NCBI GenBank assembly: GCA_023663465.1
Contig: JAMPHJ010000011.1
Span: forward strand, 1 to 43,654
Reading direction: 5' to 3'
Source of the DNA: Muribaculaceae bacterium
GTDB taxonomy: Bacteria > Bacillota > Clostridia > Lachnospirales > Lachnospiraceae
Length of the DNA stretch: 43,654 bases
In this document: piece after piece, positions 15,935 to 23,683 of the stretch
How positions within the stretch are numbered: the first letter of the stretch is position 1
How the letters are laid out: the number at the start of each line of letters is the position of its first letter
The notes under the pieces: model-generated
The model's input: only the letters and a program-made list of their open reading frames with translations
What the model was told of the DNA's origin: nothing
Databases searched by the model: none
Translations under genes and position numbers: made by a program

Positions 15935-16474
15935 CTATTCAGCATAAGTAATCCCCCTGCCCGCATTCGGGAAGTCTGCGCAATAAGCCGCATCTACTAC
16001 GAAACAGCAAAGCAGCGCCGCTAAAAGCGCGAGCCGGATTTTCGAGGGGATTTTATGATAAAGCGCCGTATAAAGGGGTATCGCCACGAAAACCAGAAAA
16101 ACGCCGCCCGCACCGAATAAAAGGCAGCTTGTCAGACAGATATAGCCGTCCACATTCAGAAACATGCCGCTATAATCCCACCACTGGATGCCCCACATCT
16201 TTTCCAGAAAATAGCCCGTCGCGTATTCCAGCGCAGAACAGACGCCCATAGATAGGAAAAAGACAAAAAAAGGGCTCCTTTTCCGTCCCCGGAACATAAG
16301 CGCAAGAAACAGCGCCCCCGCGCCATAGACGGGCAGCCAGGGACCTATCAGAATCCCCCGGTTTACGAAAGTCCTCTCCCGCACCAGATAAATGCACACT
16401 TCCCATACCCAGCCCAAAAAAGAAACCAGAAAAAATAACAGTGTATAGTAATCAAAGGAATTTTCTTTTTTCAT
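15935..16474 (-). CDS. CmpB-type putative ABC transporter permease (PF06541) membrane protein
   Basis: 179 residues with five or so membrane helices. The motif FLGWVWEVCIYLVRERTFVN, then RGILIGPWLPVYGAGA, is the hallmark of the family often labelled 'putative ABC transporter permease' in Clostridia. Despite the label there is no cognate ATPase here and the function is not established. It is a single gene with its own downstream terminator. Confidence 0.85.
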   Translation of the reverse strand: MKKENSFDYYTLLFFLVSFLGWVWEVCIYLVRERTFVNRGILIGPWLPVYGAGALFLALMFRGRKRSPFFVFFLSMGVCSALEYATGYFLEKMWGIQWWDYSGMFLNVDGYICLTSCLLFGAGGVFLVFVAIPLYTALYHKIPSKIRLALLAALLCCFVVDAAYCADFPNAGRGITYAE

Positions 16475-16658
16475 ACCTGTTATTTTCTCTGATTTCGCGA
16501 AAGCTATGCATGGAGTAATGGGGTTATTATGTTTTCTCTGCCGGGTCGGATGAGACGATGTTGGAAAAATGTCCTTGACAAATTAAGGATAACAGCTTAA
16601 AATTTCTATAAAAAGAAATGTGGTTTTGTGCCGTACAGCTTTTAGCTCATGCGGGGTA

Positions 16659-17156
16659 CTACGTTTCTTTTTTTATATCTATCATGTCATATAAATATTT
16701 CTTTCCATCATAAGCATGCCTGATAATCATTCTACCTTGAAAATAATTCTTACCAATGACATTACCCTTATCGTCACTAATAGGTAAATTAAATCTTACC
16801 GTACATCTATACCAACCGTATTTTGCATTCTTGGCATGTTTAGGCTCTGTATTTCCTTGAAAAGAGATATTTGTTGCAATTTTAATGAGTTCTGGAATTA
16901 CCTGCGAAGCATTCGCTTTTGCTTTTCCTATCGTACCAAGCGCTTTTGTCGAATATTTACTATTAGCATACTCATCTGGAAAATCAGAACTTATGTAAAC
17001 AACATCTCCCGTTTCATCAATCACATATTCATAACCAATATATTTTTTAAGATAGTTTTCTACACCATTCCAATCTATTTTTCTTTTTCCGCTAAAAATC
17101 ACTGTATCAATTTCTACAACTTTATGTCCTACATCATCCGTGTAAATATTAGGCAT
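16659..17156 (-). CDS. Orphan AT-rich protein resembling phage/ICE polyvalent-protein nuclease-like domains
   Basis: 165 residues; GGAGG lies just before the ATG. It has a polar alpha/beta composition, no signal peptide and no membrane helix. The C-terminal half (about 85-165) has the pattern IPELIKIATN, KNAKYGWYRCTVRFNLPI, then MIIRHAYDGKKYLYDMIDIK, then KE. From memory this resembles C-terminal domains of MuF-type and large polyvalent proteins of phages and integrative elements, some of which are classed as Barnase/EndoU/ColicinE5/RelE-like nucleases. Base composition is clearly more AT-rich than the neighbours, which suggests transfer. It has no recognised immunity partner next to it. It may be a stand-alone toxin remnant or a domain with another use; the assignment is tentative. 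Confidence 0.6.
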   Translation of the reverse strand: MPNIYTDDVGHKVVEIDTVIFSGKRKIDWNGVENYLKKYIGYEYVIDETGDVVYISSDFPDEYANSKYSTKALGTIGKAKANASQVIPELIKIATNISFQGNTEPKHAKNAKYGWYRCTVRFNLPISDDKGNVIGKNYFQGRMIIRHAYDGKKYLYDMIDIKKET

Positions 17157-17200
17157 TCAAATCCTCCATGTAAGTTATAAAAGCAACCGTCTTTTTCCCT

Positions 17201-19135
17201 CTACTCCAACTCACTCAACCCCGTATACAACTCATAATACCGCCCGCGCATCGCCAGCAAATCGTCGTGGTCGCCGCGTTCGATGATTTCCCCATTTTCC
17301 AGGACCATAATCGCATTGGCGTTTCGGACGGTGGAAAGGCGGTGTGCGATGACTAACGTCGTCCGCTGCGCCATCAGTCTGTCCATGCCGTGTTCGATAT
17401 GTTTTTCCGTCCTCGTATCGACGGAGCTGGTCGCCTCGTCCAGAATCAGGATCGGCGCTTTGGAAATCGCCGCCCGCGCGATGTTGAGAAGCTGCCTCTG
17501 TCCCTGGCTCAGGTTCGCGCCATCCCCTTCCAGCATCGTATCGTAGCCGTTTTCCAGGCGCATGATGAAGGAATGGGCGCTGGCGGTTCTTGCCGCTGCC
17601 TCCACTTCCTCGTCCGTCGCTTCCAGTCTGCCGTAACGGATATTCTCTCTGACCGTTCCTGTGAAAAGATGGGTATCCTGCAATACCATCGCAATATTCT
17701 TACGCAAATCGTCCCGTCTGATATCGCGGATATCAATGCCGTCTATCAGAATTTTCCCTTCTTCGATATCGTAAAACCGATTAATTAAATTCGTAATCGT
17801 GGTTTTCCCTGCGCCCGTAGAGCCGACGAAAGCTATTTTCTGTCCCGGTTTCGCATACAAAGATATGTCTTTTAAAACAATCTTTTCCGGCACATAACCG
17901 AAGGTGACGTGCTCCAGCGTTACCGCACCCTTCATTTCCGTCCCCTGTAGAGGCTGATACTGCTTTGCGGATTCGGGCACATGGTAGAAAAATCTGCCGT
18001 CCTGTTCCGTAATTGCCACCGCTTCCGGCGCATCTTCCGCTTCCGCTTCCTGATCCATGACGTCGAAGACACGCTCTGCACCCGCCAATGCGGAAAAAAT
18101 CGTGTTGACCTGCATGGATATCTCGTTAATCGGGCGGCTGAACTGTCTGGAATAGTTGACGAAAATGGTCAATCCCCCTACATCGAATCCTTTCAAAACG
18201 CATAAAATACCGCCGATGCAGGCTGTCAGCGAGTAGCTGACCTGGCTTAGATTGCCCATGACAGGTCCCATAATACCGCCGAAAAACTGTGCCTGAATCT
18301 GTTTATTGCACAAATCGTCGTTCAGATAAGAAAATTCTTCTTTGGCGATTTCCTCATGACAGAACACTTTTACCACCTTCTGACCGGTCATGGTCTCTTC
18401 AATATAACCGTTCAGCGTTCCCAGCGCCGCCTGCTGCTGTTTATAATATTTGCGGCTTCTGCCCGCTACGGCTCTGCCTGCAGCAATCATAAGGGGTGAC
18501 ATAACAACTGTTATTATTGTCAGATACACGTTGGTATAGACCATCAGCGCAAAGGTGCCCACGATATTTATCGCACCAGATATCAACTGCGTGACGGTAT
18601 TGTTCATCATTTCCCCCACGGCGTCCACGTCGTTCGTGAAACGGCTCATAATATCCCCGTGGTTATTGGCATCATAGAATCTGACAGGCAGCTTTCCTAC
18701 TTTCTGGAATAAATCGTCCCGCAGTTTCTGCAGCGCGTTCTGGGATACGGAAATCATGATTCTGGACTGTAAATACTGAGCGATGACAACCACTGCATAA
18801 ATGCACCCCATAAGCGCCAGAGAGCGCAAAAGGTTCTGCCGGTTGCCGTTCTCAGATACCAGATCGTTGATGATCGGGCGCAGGATATAAGAACCCGCCA
18901 GACTCGCCACCGTATAAATCACGATGCAGACGATACAGACCACCAATTTCCATTTATCTTTTCCGATGTAGGAAAAAAGTCTACCCAGCGTTTTTCCTAC
19001 ATTCTGCGGCTTAGACACCGCCATATTGCCTCGCTGTGGTCCGCGTCCCGGTTTTGGTCCCGGTCTGCCTCCCGGCATATCCGGCATAGTCCTATGGTAT
19101 TTCTTTTCCAGCCTTTCTATTCTCGCTTTATCCAT
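17201..19135 (-). CDS. Heterodimeric ABC exporter subunit, catalytically competent half
   Basis: 644 residues: a polar N-terminal extension of about 60 residues rich in Gly, Pro and Arg, six membrane helices (about 65-350), and a nucleotide-binding domain. Walker A is GSTGAGKTT, the signature LSQGQRQ (Gln in place of the usual second Gly position), Walker B ILILDEATSSVD with the catalytic Glu, and the H-loop VIAHRLSTV. The start codon overlaps the stop of the upstream half by one base (TAATG), so the two are coupled. Together they form a multidrug-type exporter like LmrCD or BmrCD. Substrate unknown. Confidence 0.94.
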   Translation of the reverse strand: MDKARIERLEKKYHRTMPDMPGGRPGPKPGRGPQRGNMAVSKPQNVGKTLGRLFSYIGKDKWKLVVCIVCIVIYTVASLAGSYILRPIINDLVSENGNRQNLLRSLALMGCIYAVVVIAQYLQSRIMISVSQNALQKLRDDLFQKVGKLPVRFYDANNHGDIMSRFTNDVDAVGEMMNNTVTQLISGAINIVGTFALMVYTNVYLTIITVVMSPLMIAAGRAVAGRSRKYYKQQQAALGTLNGYIEETMTGQKVVKVFCHEEIAKEEFSYLNDDLCNKQIQAQFFGGIMGPVMGNLSQVSYSLTACIGGILCVLKGFDVGGLTIFVNYSRQFSRPINEISMQVNTIFSALAGAERVFDVMDQEAEAEDAPEAVAITEQDGRFFYHVPESAKQYQPLQGTEMKGAVTLEHVTFGYVPEKIVLKDISLYAKPGQKIAFVGSTGAGKTTITNLINRFYDIEEGKILIDGIDIRDIRRDDLRKNIAMVLQDTHLFTGTVRENIRYGRLEATDEEVEAAARTASAHSFIMRLENGYDTMLEGDGANLSQGQRQLLNIARAAISKAPILILDEATSSVDTRTEKHIEHGMDRLMAQRTTLVIAHRLSTVRNANAIMVLENGEIIERGDHDDLLAMRGRYYELYTGLSELE

Positions 19136-20868
19136 TACGCGCCCACCTCCTTATCCATCTGGGATTCGTAGATTTCCCTATAGGCATTGCAGGAAGCAAG
19201 CAACTGCGCATGGCTGCCCATGCCTACGATTTTTCCTTCCTCCATTACCAGAATCAAATCTGCGTCCATTACGGAACTGATGCGCTGGGCGATAATCAGT
19301 TTCGTGGTATTTTTTAACGTGGTGTGGAAGCACTCCCGTATCTTCGCCTCCGTCGCCGTATCCACTGCGCTCGTGCTGTCATCGAGAATCAGGATTTTCG
19401 GCTTTTTCAAAAGCGCCCTGGCGATACAGAGTCTCTGTTTCTGTCCGCCGGAAACATTCACGCCGCCCTGTCCCAGCTCGGTTTCGTACTTCTGTGGAAA
19501 ACTTTCGATAAATTCCGCGGCCTGGGCTGCTGCTGCCGCTTTCTTGATTTCTTCCTCTGTGGCGTGTTCATCCCCCCACTGTAGATTTTCCAGTATCGTC
19601 CCGGAAAACAGTACGTTTTTCTGCAAGACCATACTTACACCGTTGCGCAGATTTTCCAGCGAATACTCTTTGACATTGACGCCGTCCACGACGACTTCCC
19701 CCTCGTCCACATCGTAAAGCCGGGGAATCATCTGTACCAGCGTGGTCTTACCGGAGCCAGTGGAACCGATGATTCCCACCGTCTGCCCCGGCTCTATTGT
19801 AAAGTGAATATTATCCAGCACTTTTTCGTGATTCTTCTTATAATAACGGAAGGAAACATGACGAAACTCAATCTTTCCTTTTTCTACCTTCTTATCCGGT
19901 AACGCCGCAGTCTCATCCGTCAAATCTATCTCGGTATCCAGCACTTCGCCGATTCTCTTAGAAGACGCAACCGCCCTGGAGCTTTGCAGCAAAACCATAG
20001 CAAGCATCATCAGGGACATGAGAATCTGTGTGACATAAGTAATAAACGCGGTCAAGTCCCCCACCGGCATCTTCCCTTCCAGAATCTGCCCGCCGCCGAA
20101 CCATACCACTGCCAGAACCGTGACATTCATCGCCAGCGTCATAATTGGCATCTGGATAATGACTACCTTAAATGCGTCCATCCCCGCATCTTTTAACGCC
20201 CCATTCGATGCGGCAAAACGTTCTTCCTCATACTCCCCCCGCACAAAAGACTTGATAACCCTGACATTTGTCAGCGTTTCCTGGATATTGGAGTTTAACT
20301 GATCCAGCTTCTTCTGCATAAACTCGAACTTGGGAAAAGCAATGCGGATAATCGTACCGATTGCCGCAGCAAGCAGCGGTCCCACAATCAGGATAATCAC
20401 CGCCAGGGAAGCGTTCATCATAAACGCCATAATCACCGCGCCAACTAACATCCCCGGCGCACGCAGCATCATCCGCAGCCCCATCATAATCACATTCTGC
20501 ATCTGTGTGATATCATTGGTCAGCCTTGTCACCAGCGACCCCGTGCTGAAACCGTCGATATTGGCAAAAGAGAATCTCTGCACCTTTTCAAACAAATCCC
20601 TGCGCAAATCCCTGCCAAAATGCATCGCCGCCTTCGCCGCAAAATAGGCGCCGCCGATTCCCCCCGCCATCATGAGAAACGCCGTGATAATCATCATAAT
20701 GCCTTTGTATACAATATACGCAATATCCCGATTCGCCGCCCCCACATTGATAATGTCCGCCATCATGGACGGCAGCAGCACTTCCCCTACGACCTCCACA
20801 ATCATCATAAGCGGTCCTAACAGAAATGCCGACAAATACGGTTTTACATATTTTCCATAACGTTTCAT
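19135..20868 (-). CDS. Heterodimeric ABC exporter subunit, degenerate-site half
   Basis: 577 residues: six membrane helices (to about 320), then a nucleotide-binding domain with Walker A GSTGSGKTT, signature NVSGGQKQR and Walker B ILILDDSTSAVD. The usual catalytic Glu after Walker B is Asp, and the H-loop reads IIAQRISSV, with Gln where His is expected. These two changes mark the non-hydrolysing site of heterodimeric exporters. The partner gene directly downstream keeps Glu and His, so the pair is a textbook asymmetric exporter. A 160-bp leader with two hairpins lies upstream. Confidence 0.94.
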   Translation of the reverse strand: MKRYGKYVKPYLSAFLLGPLMMIVEVVGEVLLPSMMADIINVGAANRDIAYIVYKGIMMIITAFLMMAGGIGGAYFAAKAAMHFGRDLRRDLFEKVQRFSFANIDGFSTGSLVTRLTNDITQMQNVIMMGLRMMLRAPGMLVGAVIMAFMMNASLAVIILIVGPLLAAAIGTIIRIAFPKFEFMQKKLDQLNSNIQETLTNVRVIKSFVRGEYEEERFAASNGALKDAGMDAFKVVIIQMPIMTLAMNVTVLAVVWFGGGQILEGKMPVGDLTAFITYVTQILMSLMMLAMVLLQSSRAVASSKRIGEVLDTEIDLTDETAALPDKKVEKGKIEFRHVSFRYYKKNHEKVLDNIHFTIEPGQTVGIIGSTGSGKTTLVQMIPRLYDVDEGEVVVDGVNVKEYSLENLRNGVSMVLQKNVLFSGTILENLQWGDEHATEEEIKKAAAAAQAAEFIESFPQKYETELGQGGVNVSGGQKQRLCIARALLKKPKILILDDSTSAVDTATEAKIRECFHTTLKNTTKLIIAQRISSVMDADLILVMEEGKIVGMGSHAQLLASCNAYREIYESQMDKEVGA

Positions 20869-20903
20869 AGTCTAATACGCTCCTTTTCCCCTTGCTGCAT
20901 TGC

Positions 20904-20962
20904 GGGCGTCTGCATGTCGCCCACCCTACGACAAATATGGCTATGCCGGATAGCATAGCCAT
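20904..20962 (-). promoter_or_regulatory. Leader hairpins upstream of the ABC exporter
   Basis: Two stems lie 35-95 bases before the exporter start: GGGCG/CGCCC (20904-20908 with 20918-20922) and a perfect 10-bp stem ATGGCTATGC/GCATAGCCAT (20937-20946 with 20953-20962, 6-base loop). Neither is followed by a T run in minus sense, so they are not plain terminators. They could be a protein-binding palindrome or part of an attenuator. Confidence 0.4.
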
Positions 20963-21029
20963 GAATTTACCGCTGTTCTTATCATACCACATTTCCAAAA
21001 AGTGTCAACTGGTGGTTTCAATAATTCCT

Positions 21030-21212
21030 CTATTCTTTGATATAGTCAATTTCAGTGATATTAATACCGGAAGCTGTTAAGATGACTTTTAATGCTATAT
21101 AACGTCTTTTCATCTTTTTATATGCTTCAGAGTCTTTATCACAAGATTGCATATAATCCTGTAACCTATCAAACTCTTCTACTGACATTTTAAGCATTTC
21201 TTTTTCAGTCAT
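21030..21212 (-). CDS. Small AT-rich hypothetical protein, 60 residues
   Basis: The ATG at 21212 has AGAGGTG seven bases upstream; an in-frame ATG at 21218 is too close to that site. The protein is helical and charged (MTEKEMLKMSVEEFDRLQDY at the start, SGINITEIDYIKE at the end), with no membrane segment. Composition is AT-rich, like the orphan gene at 16659-17156 on the other side of the ABC exporter. I do not recognise the family. It might be an accessory gene left by a mobile element. Confidence 0.65.
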   Translation of the reverse strand: MTEKEMLKMSVEEFDRLQDYMQSCDKDSEAYKKMKRRYIALKVILTASGINITEIDYIKE

Positions 21213-21293
21213 ATACATTCACCTCTTTCACATTGCACTTATACTGATACAAACAAAGTATATCATAACTGAGGCATAAAGTCTATCCAATTA

Positions 21294-22298
21294 TCATTTC
21301 CCAAACCGAATCTCCACACCCCCCGCGGCACACTCAATCCTCATCTCTTTTGCGCTATGATTATCAATACTCCTCTCACTTGCGAGCCCGCTATACTCGT
21401 TGGAGCCTACTTTCACGCTGCCCGCGGCACATTCTATCTCGTAATCGTAATCCGTTTCTTCCCCTTCTAATTCCAAATTCACGCTGCCCGCGGCGCACTC
21501 GATATCTGCGTCACCGTCGATACGTCCTGCCGCTTCGATGGAACCTGCAGCCGCTTCCAAATCCAGACTGTTGACGCTCATATTCTGGAGCCGGATATCG
21601 CCCGCGCCCGCCTCGATGGATAAGTCCCCGGCGTCAACCGCAGCAATATCGGCTTTGCCAGCGCCTACGCTGATACTGATACCGCGTCCTGTCAGCCCTT
21701 CTATGGTAAAATTACCTGCTCCCGCTTCTAAGTCGATTTCATTTGCCCATAAGGCGATGCTTTCTGCATTCCCTGCGCCCATCTCGATACCGATGGAATT
21801 TAAATCCATGCCCGCGGGCAGATACAGATAAACGCTTCCCCTGGACGTTCTGCGGATATTCCAGAAACGGTAGCTTCTTTCATTATAAAGCTTAAACGTG
21901 CCGTTAGACATTCCATATTTTACTTTCGTTCTATTAGAAGAATCGTTCTGAATCCAGATAGCGTCGTCTTCCGATTCCTGAATCACCAGATTGCTCATGC
22001 CAAGCTCGATATCGATTGCCCTGATATTCCCCGCCAGATAATCCGTCTGGGTGCTTTCGGAAGCCCCCAGCGTCTTCATACCGGGCGAGTCAATGTCCCA
22101 ATCGATATCCCATTCGTTCCCGTCAAAAATTCTCATCCAGACCCAGTCAAACTGATTATCCAGAACGCTAAGACCGTTCTCATCTATATTATCCAATTGT
22201 CTGAAACCGCCCATCACACCGCAGATTCCGCAGAGAACGCAGCCGAAGATAAACAGTCCCAGCGCTGTAAGCAAACACCCTTTTGTAAACTTTTTCAT
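21294..22298 (-). CDS. DUF4097-type beta-helix surface protein
   Basis: 334 residues. One N-terminal membrane helix (about 9-30) anchors the protein. From about residue 85 the chain repeats short beta strands with Gly and Ala turns: EMGAGNAESIAL, EAGAGNFTIEG, SVGAGKADIAA, EAGAGDIRLQN, then IECAAGSV three times. This is typical of the DUF4097 'putative adhesin' fold, a right-handed beta-helix-like ladder. It overlaps the DUF1700 gene by four bases (ATGA) and closes the PadR operon. Such operons respond to envelope stress in several Firmicutes; the exact role is not known. Confidence 0.88.
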   Translation of the reverse strand: MKKFTKGCLLTALGLFIFGCVLCGICGVMGGFRQLDNIDENGLSVLDNQFDWVWMRIFDGNEWDIDWDIDSPGMKTLGASESTQTDYLAGNIRAIDIELGMSNLVIQESEDDAIWIQNDSSNRTKVKYGMSNGTFKLYNERSYRFWNIRRTSRGSVYLYLPAGMDLNSIGIEMGAGNAESIALWANEIDLEAGAGNFTIEGLTGRGISISVGAGKADIAAVDAGDLSIEAGAGDIRLQNMSVNSLDLEAAAGSIEAAGRIDGDADIECAAGSVNLELEGEETDYDYEIECAAGSVKVGSNEYSGLASERSIDNHSAKEMRIECAAGGVEIRFGK

Positions 22299-23065
22299 GC
22301 CTTTTTTCCCTCCTTATGAAAAATGCTTTGAAATATCTTGATGATTCCTTTGACAATCGCAGGAAGCAGCACGCCATAAATCATTACCGTAAGCCAGAGG
22401 AAAAACAGCCCGACTGCCATACATACCAACGCGCCGCCAATCATGCACAACCCGCCAAGAGGCGCACCGAACATCAACGCCACGCCGCCTACGAAAAGAC
22501 CTACGCCTACGAGAATCAGCACAACCGCCGTAATGCCAAACCCTAACAGAATCCCAAACAGCGCCCCCAAAACCCCGACAGCGCCGCCGAAAATACCGCT
22601 GCCTATGCCAATTAACACCGGAGCCGCCAGCACGCATAAAATAACGATTAAGGCAATCATGCCGCCGGACATGGGCTTTGATTCCTTTTTCCCATTATCC
22701 GATTTTTCTTCGTAATGATTCGTTCCCGTATAGCCGTCTTTGCCCCATTCTGTCTGAAAGGAATCCCGGTTATCCTGCTTCTCTGCGCCGCTGCCGGTAT
22801 AGAGTACCTCGTTCCTGCTTCCCTGCTCATAGCCGGAAAACCCTTTTTCCGTAAATTCACCCGTATTTCCGCCGTCCGCAAGCCCTGCCTTAATCGTCCG
22901 GGCAAGCTGTTCGGGCGTCCCTAAGGACGCAATAACGCCCTGTTCATTTTCCGCTCCCGCGTCGTCAAAATAATTCTGGTAATACTGTATCGCTTCTTCC
23001 CTTTCCGCCGGTGGCACATCGGCGAGTAATTCCACCAGATTCCTCATAAAATCCGCTCTGCTCAT
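22295..23065 (-). CDS. DUF1700 family membrane protein (HAAS domain)
   Basis: 256 residues. Residues 1-65 match the HAAS pattern (MSRADFMRNLVELLADVPPA, AIQYYQNYFDDAG, ASLGTPEQLA). A polar linker follows, then four or so Gly-rich membrane helices (about 132-245). It overlaps the PadR gene by four bases upstream and the DUF4097 gene by four downstream. In known cases HAAS proteins link PadR-type control to membrane proteins. Role is inferred from this conserved trio. Confidence 0.9.
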   Translation of the reverse strand: MSRADFMRNLVELLADVPPAEREEAIQYYQNYFDDAGAENEQGVIASLGTPEQLARTIKAGLADGGNTGEFTEKGFSGYEQGSRNEVLYTGSGAEKQDNRDSFQTEWGKDGYTGTNHYEEKSDNGKKESKPMSGGMIALIVILCVLAAPVLIGIGSGIFGGAVGVLGALFGILLGFGITAVVLILVGVGLFVGGVALMFGAPLGGLCMIGGALVCMAVGLFFLWLTVMIYGVLLPAIVKGIIKIFQSIFHKEGKKA

Positions 23066-23385
23066 TTTTTCAATCCTCCCTCAAAAATACTGTTTAACTT
23101 AGCGGCATATCGATGCCATTCACTAATGTACAAATTCAATTGTGCCCGTCCTTTTTCCGTAACCTTATAATAACGCCTGTTACGTCCTGCGCACTCCCTA
23201 TCATATACTTCGAGGCACTCATCTTTTTGCAGCCTGCGAAGCACCGGATACAGGGTCGATTCGGAAATCTCAATCACCTGCCGTACCTCTTGCGTTATTT
23301 TATACCCATAAGTGCCCTCCACTTCACTTGATACGACTGCAAGAACAATCGCGTCCAGCAATGCGGCGCCTGTGTTGAAAACCAT
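23062..23385 (-). CDS. PadR family transcriptional regulator
   Basis: 107 residues from the ATG at 23385, chosen for its AAAGGAGG site; the open frame reaches 23469 without support. It is a winged-helix protein: EGTYGYKITQEV, then ISESTLYPVLRRLQKDECLE (recognition helix and wing start), RRYYKVTEKGRAQLN (wing) and a C-terminal dimer helix. PadR repressors control nearby membrane or efflux genes. The promoter 250 bp upstream overlaps an 18-bp inverted repeat, which fits autoregulation of the PadR-DUF1700-DUF4097 operon. Confidence 0.93.
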   Translation of the reverse strand: MVFNTGAALLDAIVLAVVSSEVEGTYGYKITQEVRQVIEISESTLYPVLRRLQKDECLEVYDRECAGRNRRYYKVTEKGRAQLNLYISEWHRYAAKLNSIFEGGLKK

Positions 23386-23600
23386 GCGATATCCTCCTTT
23401 CCCTCTTTTTACATATTTCATACCAATAATCATGCTCCTATCTTTGCTTGCAAATTTGTGCCAGAGCAACTCACTGCGATTTCGGCATATCTTTTCCGGC
23501 GAAAATCGTCGTGAGGAACCAACGATTACAAGATTTGCGCGGCAAATTCTTGATGCTGCCTGAAAGAGTTTTCAATAGCATAAATATTATAAAAATGTAT

Positions 23601-23655
23601 AATATTATATGCCGTATAATATTGTTTCTTCATATACTATACGGCATATAATATT
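23601..23655. promoter_or_regulatory. 18-bp inverted repeat, probable PadR operator
   Basis: Bases 23601-23618 and 23638-23655 are perfect inverted copies (core ATTATATGCCGTAT) with a 19-base spacer. The right arm sits between the -35 and -10 boxes of the operon promoter, so a bound dimer would block polymerase. A direct repeat, TATAATATTGTTT, also occurs in each half. Confidence 0.7.
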
Positions 23656-23664
23656 GTTTGTCAA
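23636..23664 (-). promoter_or_regulatory. Near-consensus promoter of the PadR operon
   Basis: On the minus strand, TTGACA (23659-23664) and TATAGT (23636-23641) have a 17-base spacer. The start site would lie near 23628, giving a leader of about 245 bases before the PadR gene. Confidence 0.75.
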
Positions 23665-23683
23665 TATATATTATATAAAAATT

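Noticed and set aside
20588-20998. 136-codon minus frame overlapping the ABC exporter
   Set aside because: Most of it is out of frame within the exporter gene. Only its start region is kept as a possible leader peptide idea.
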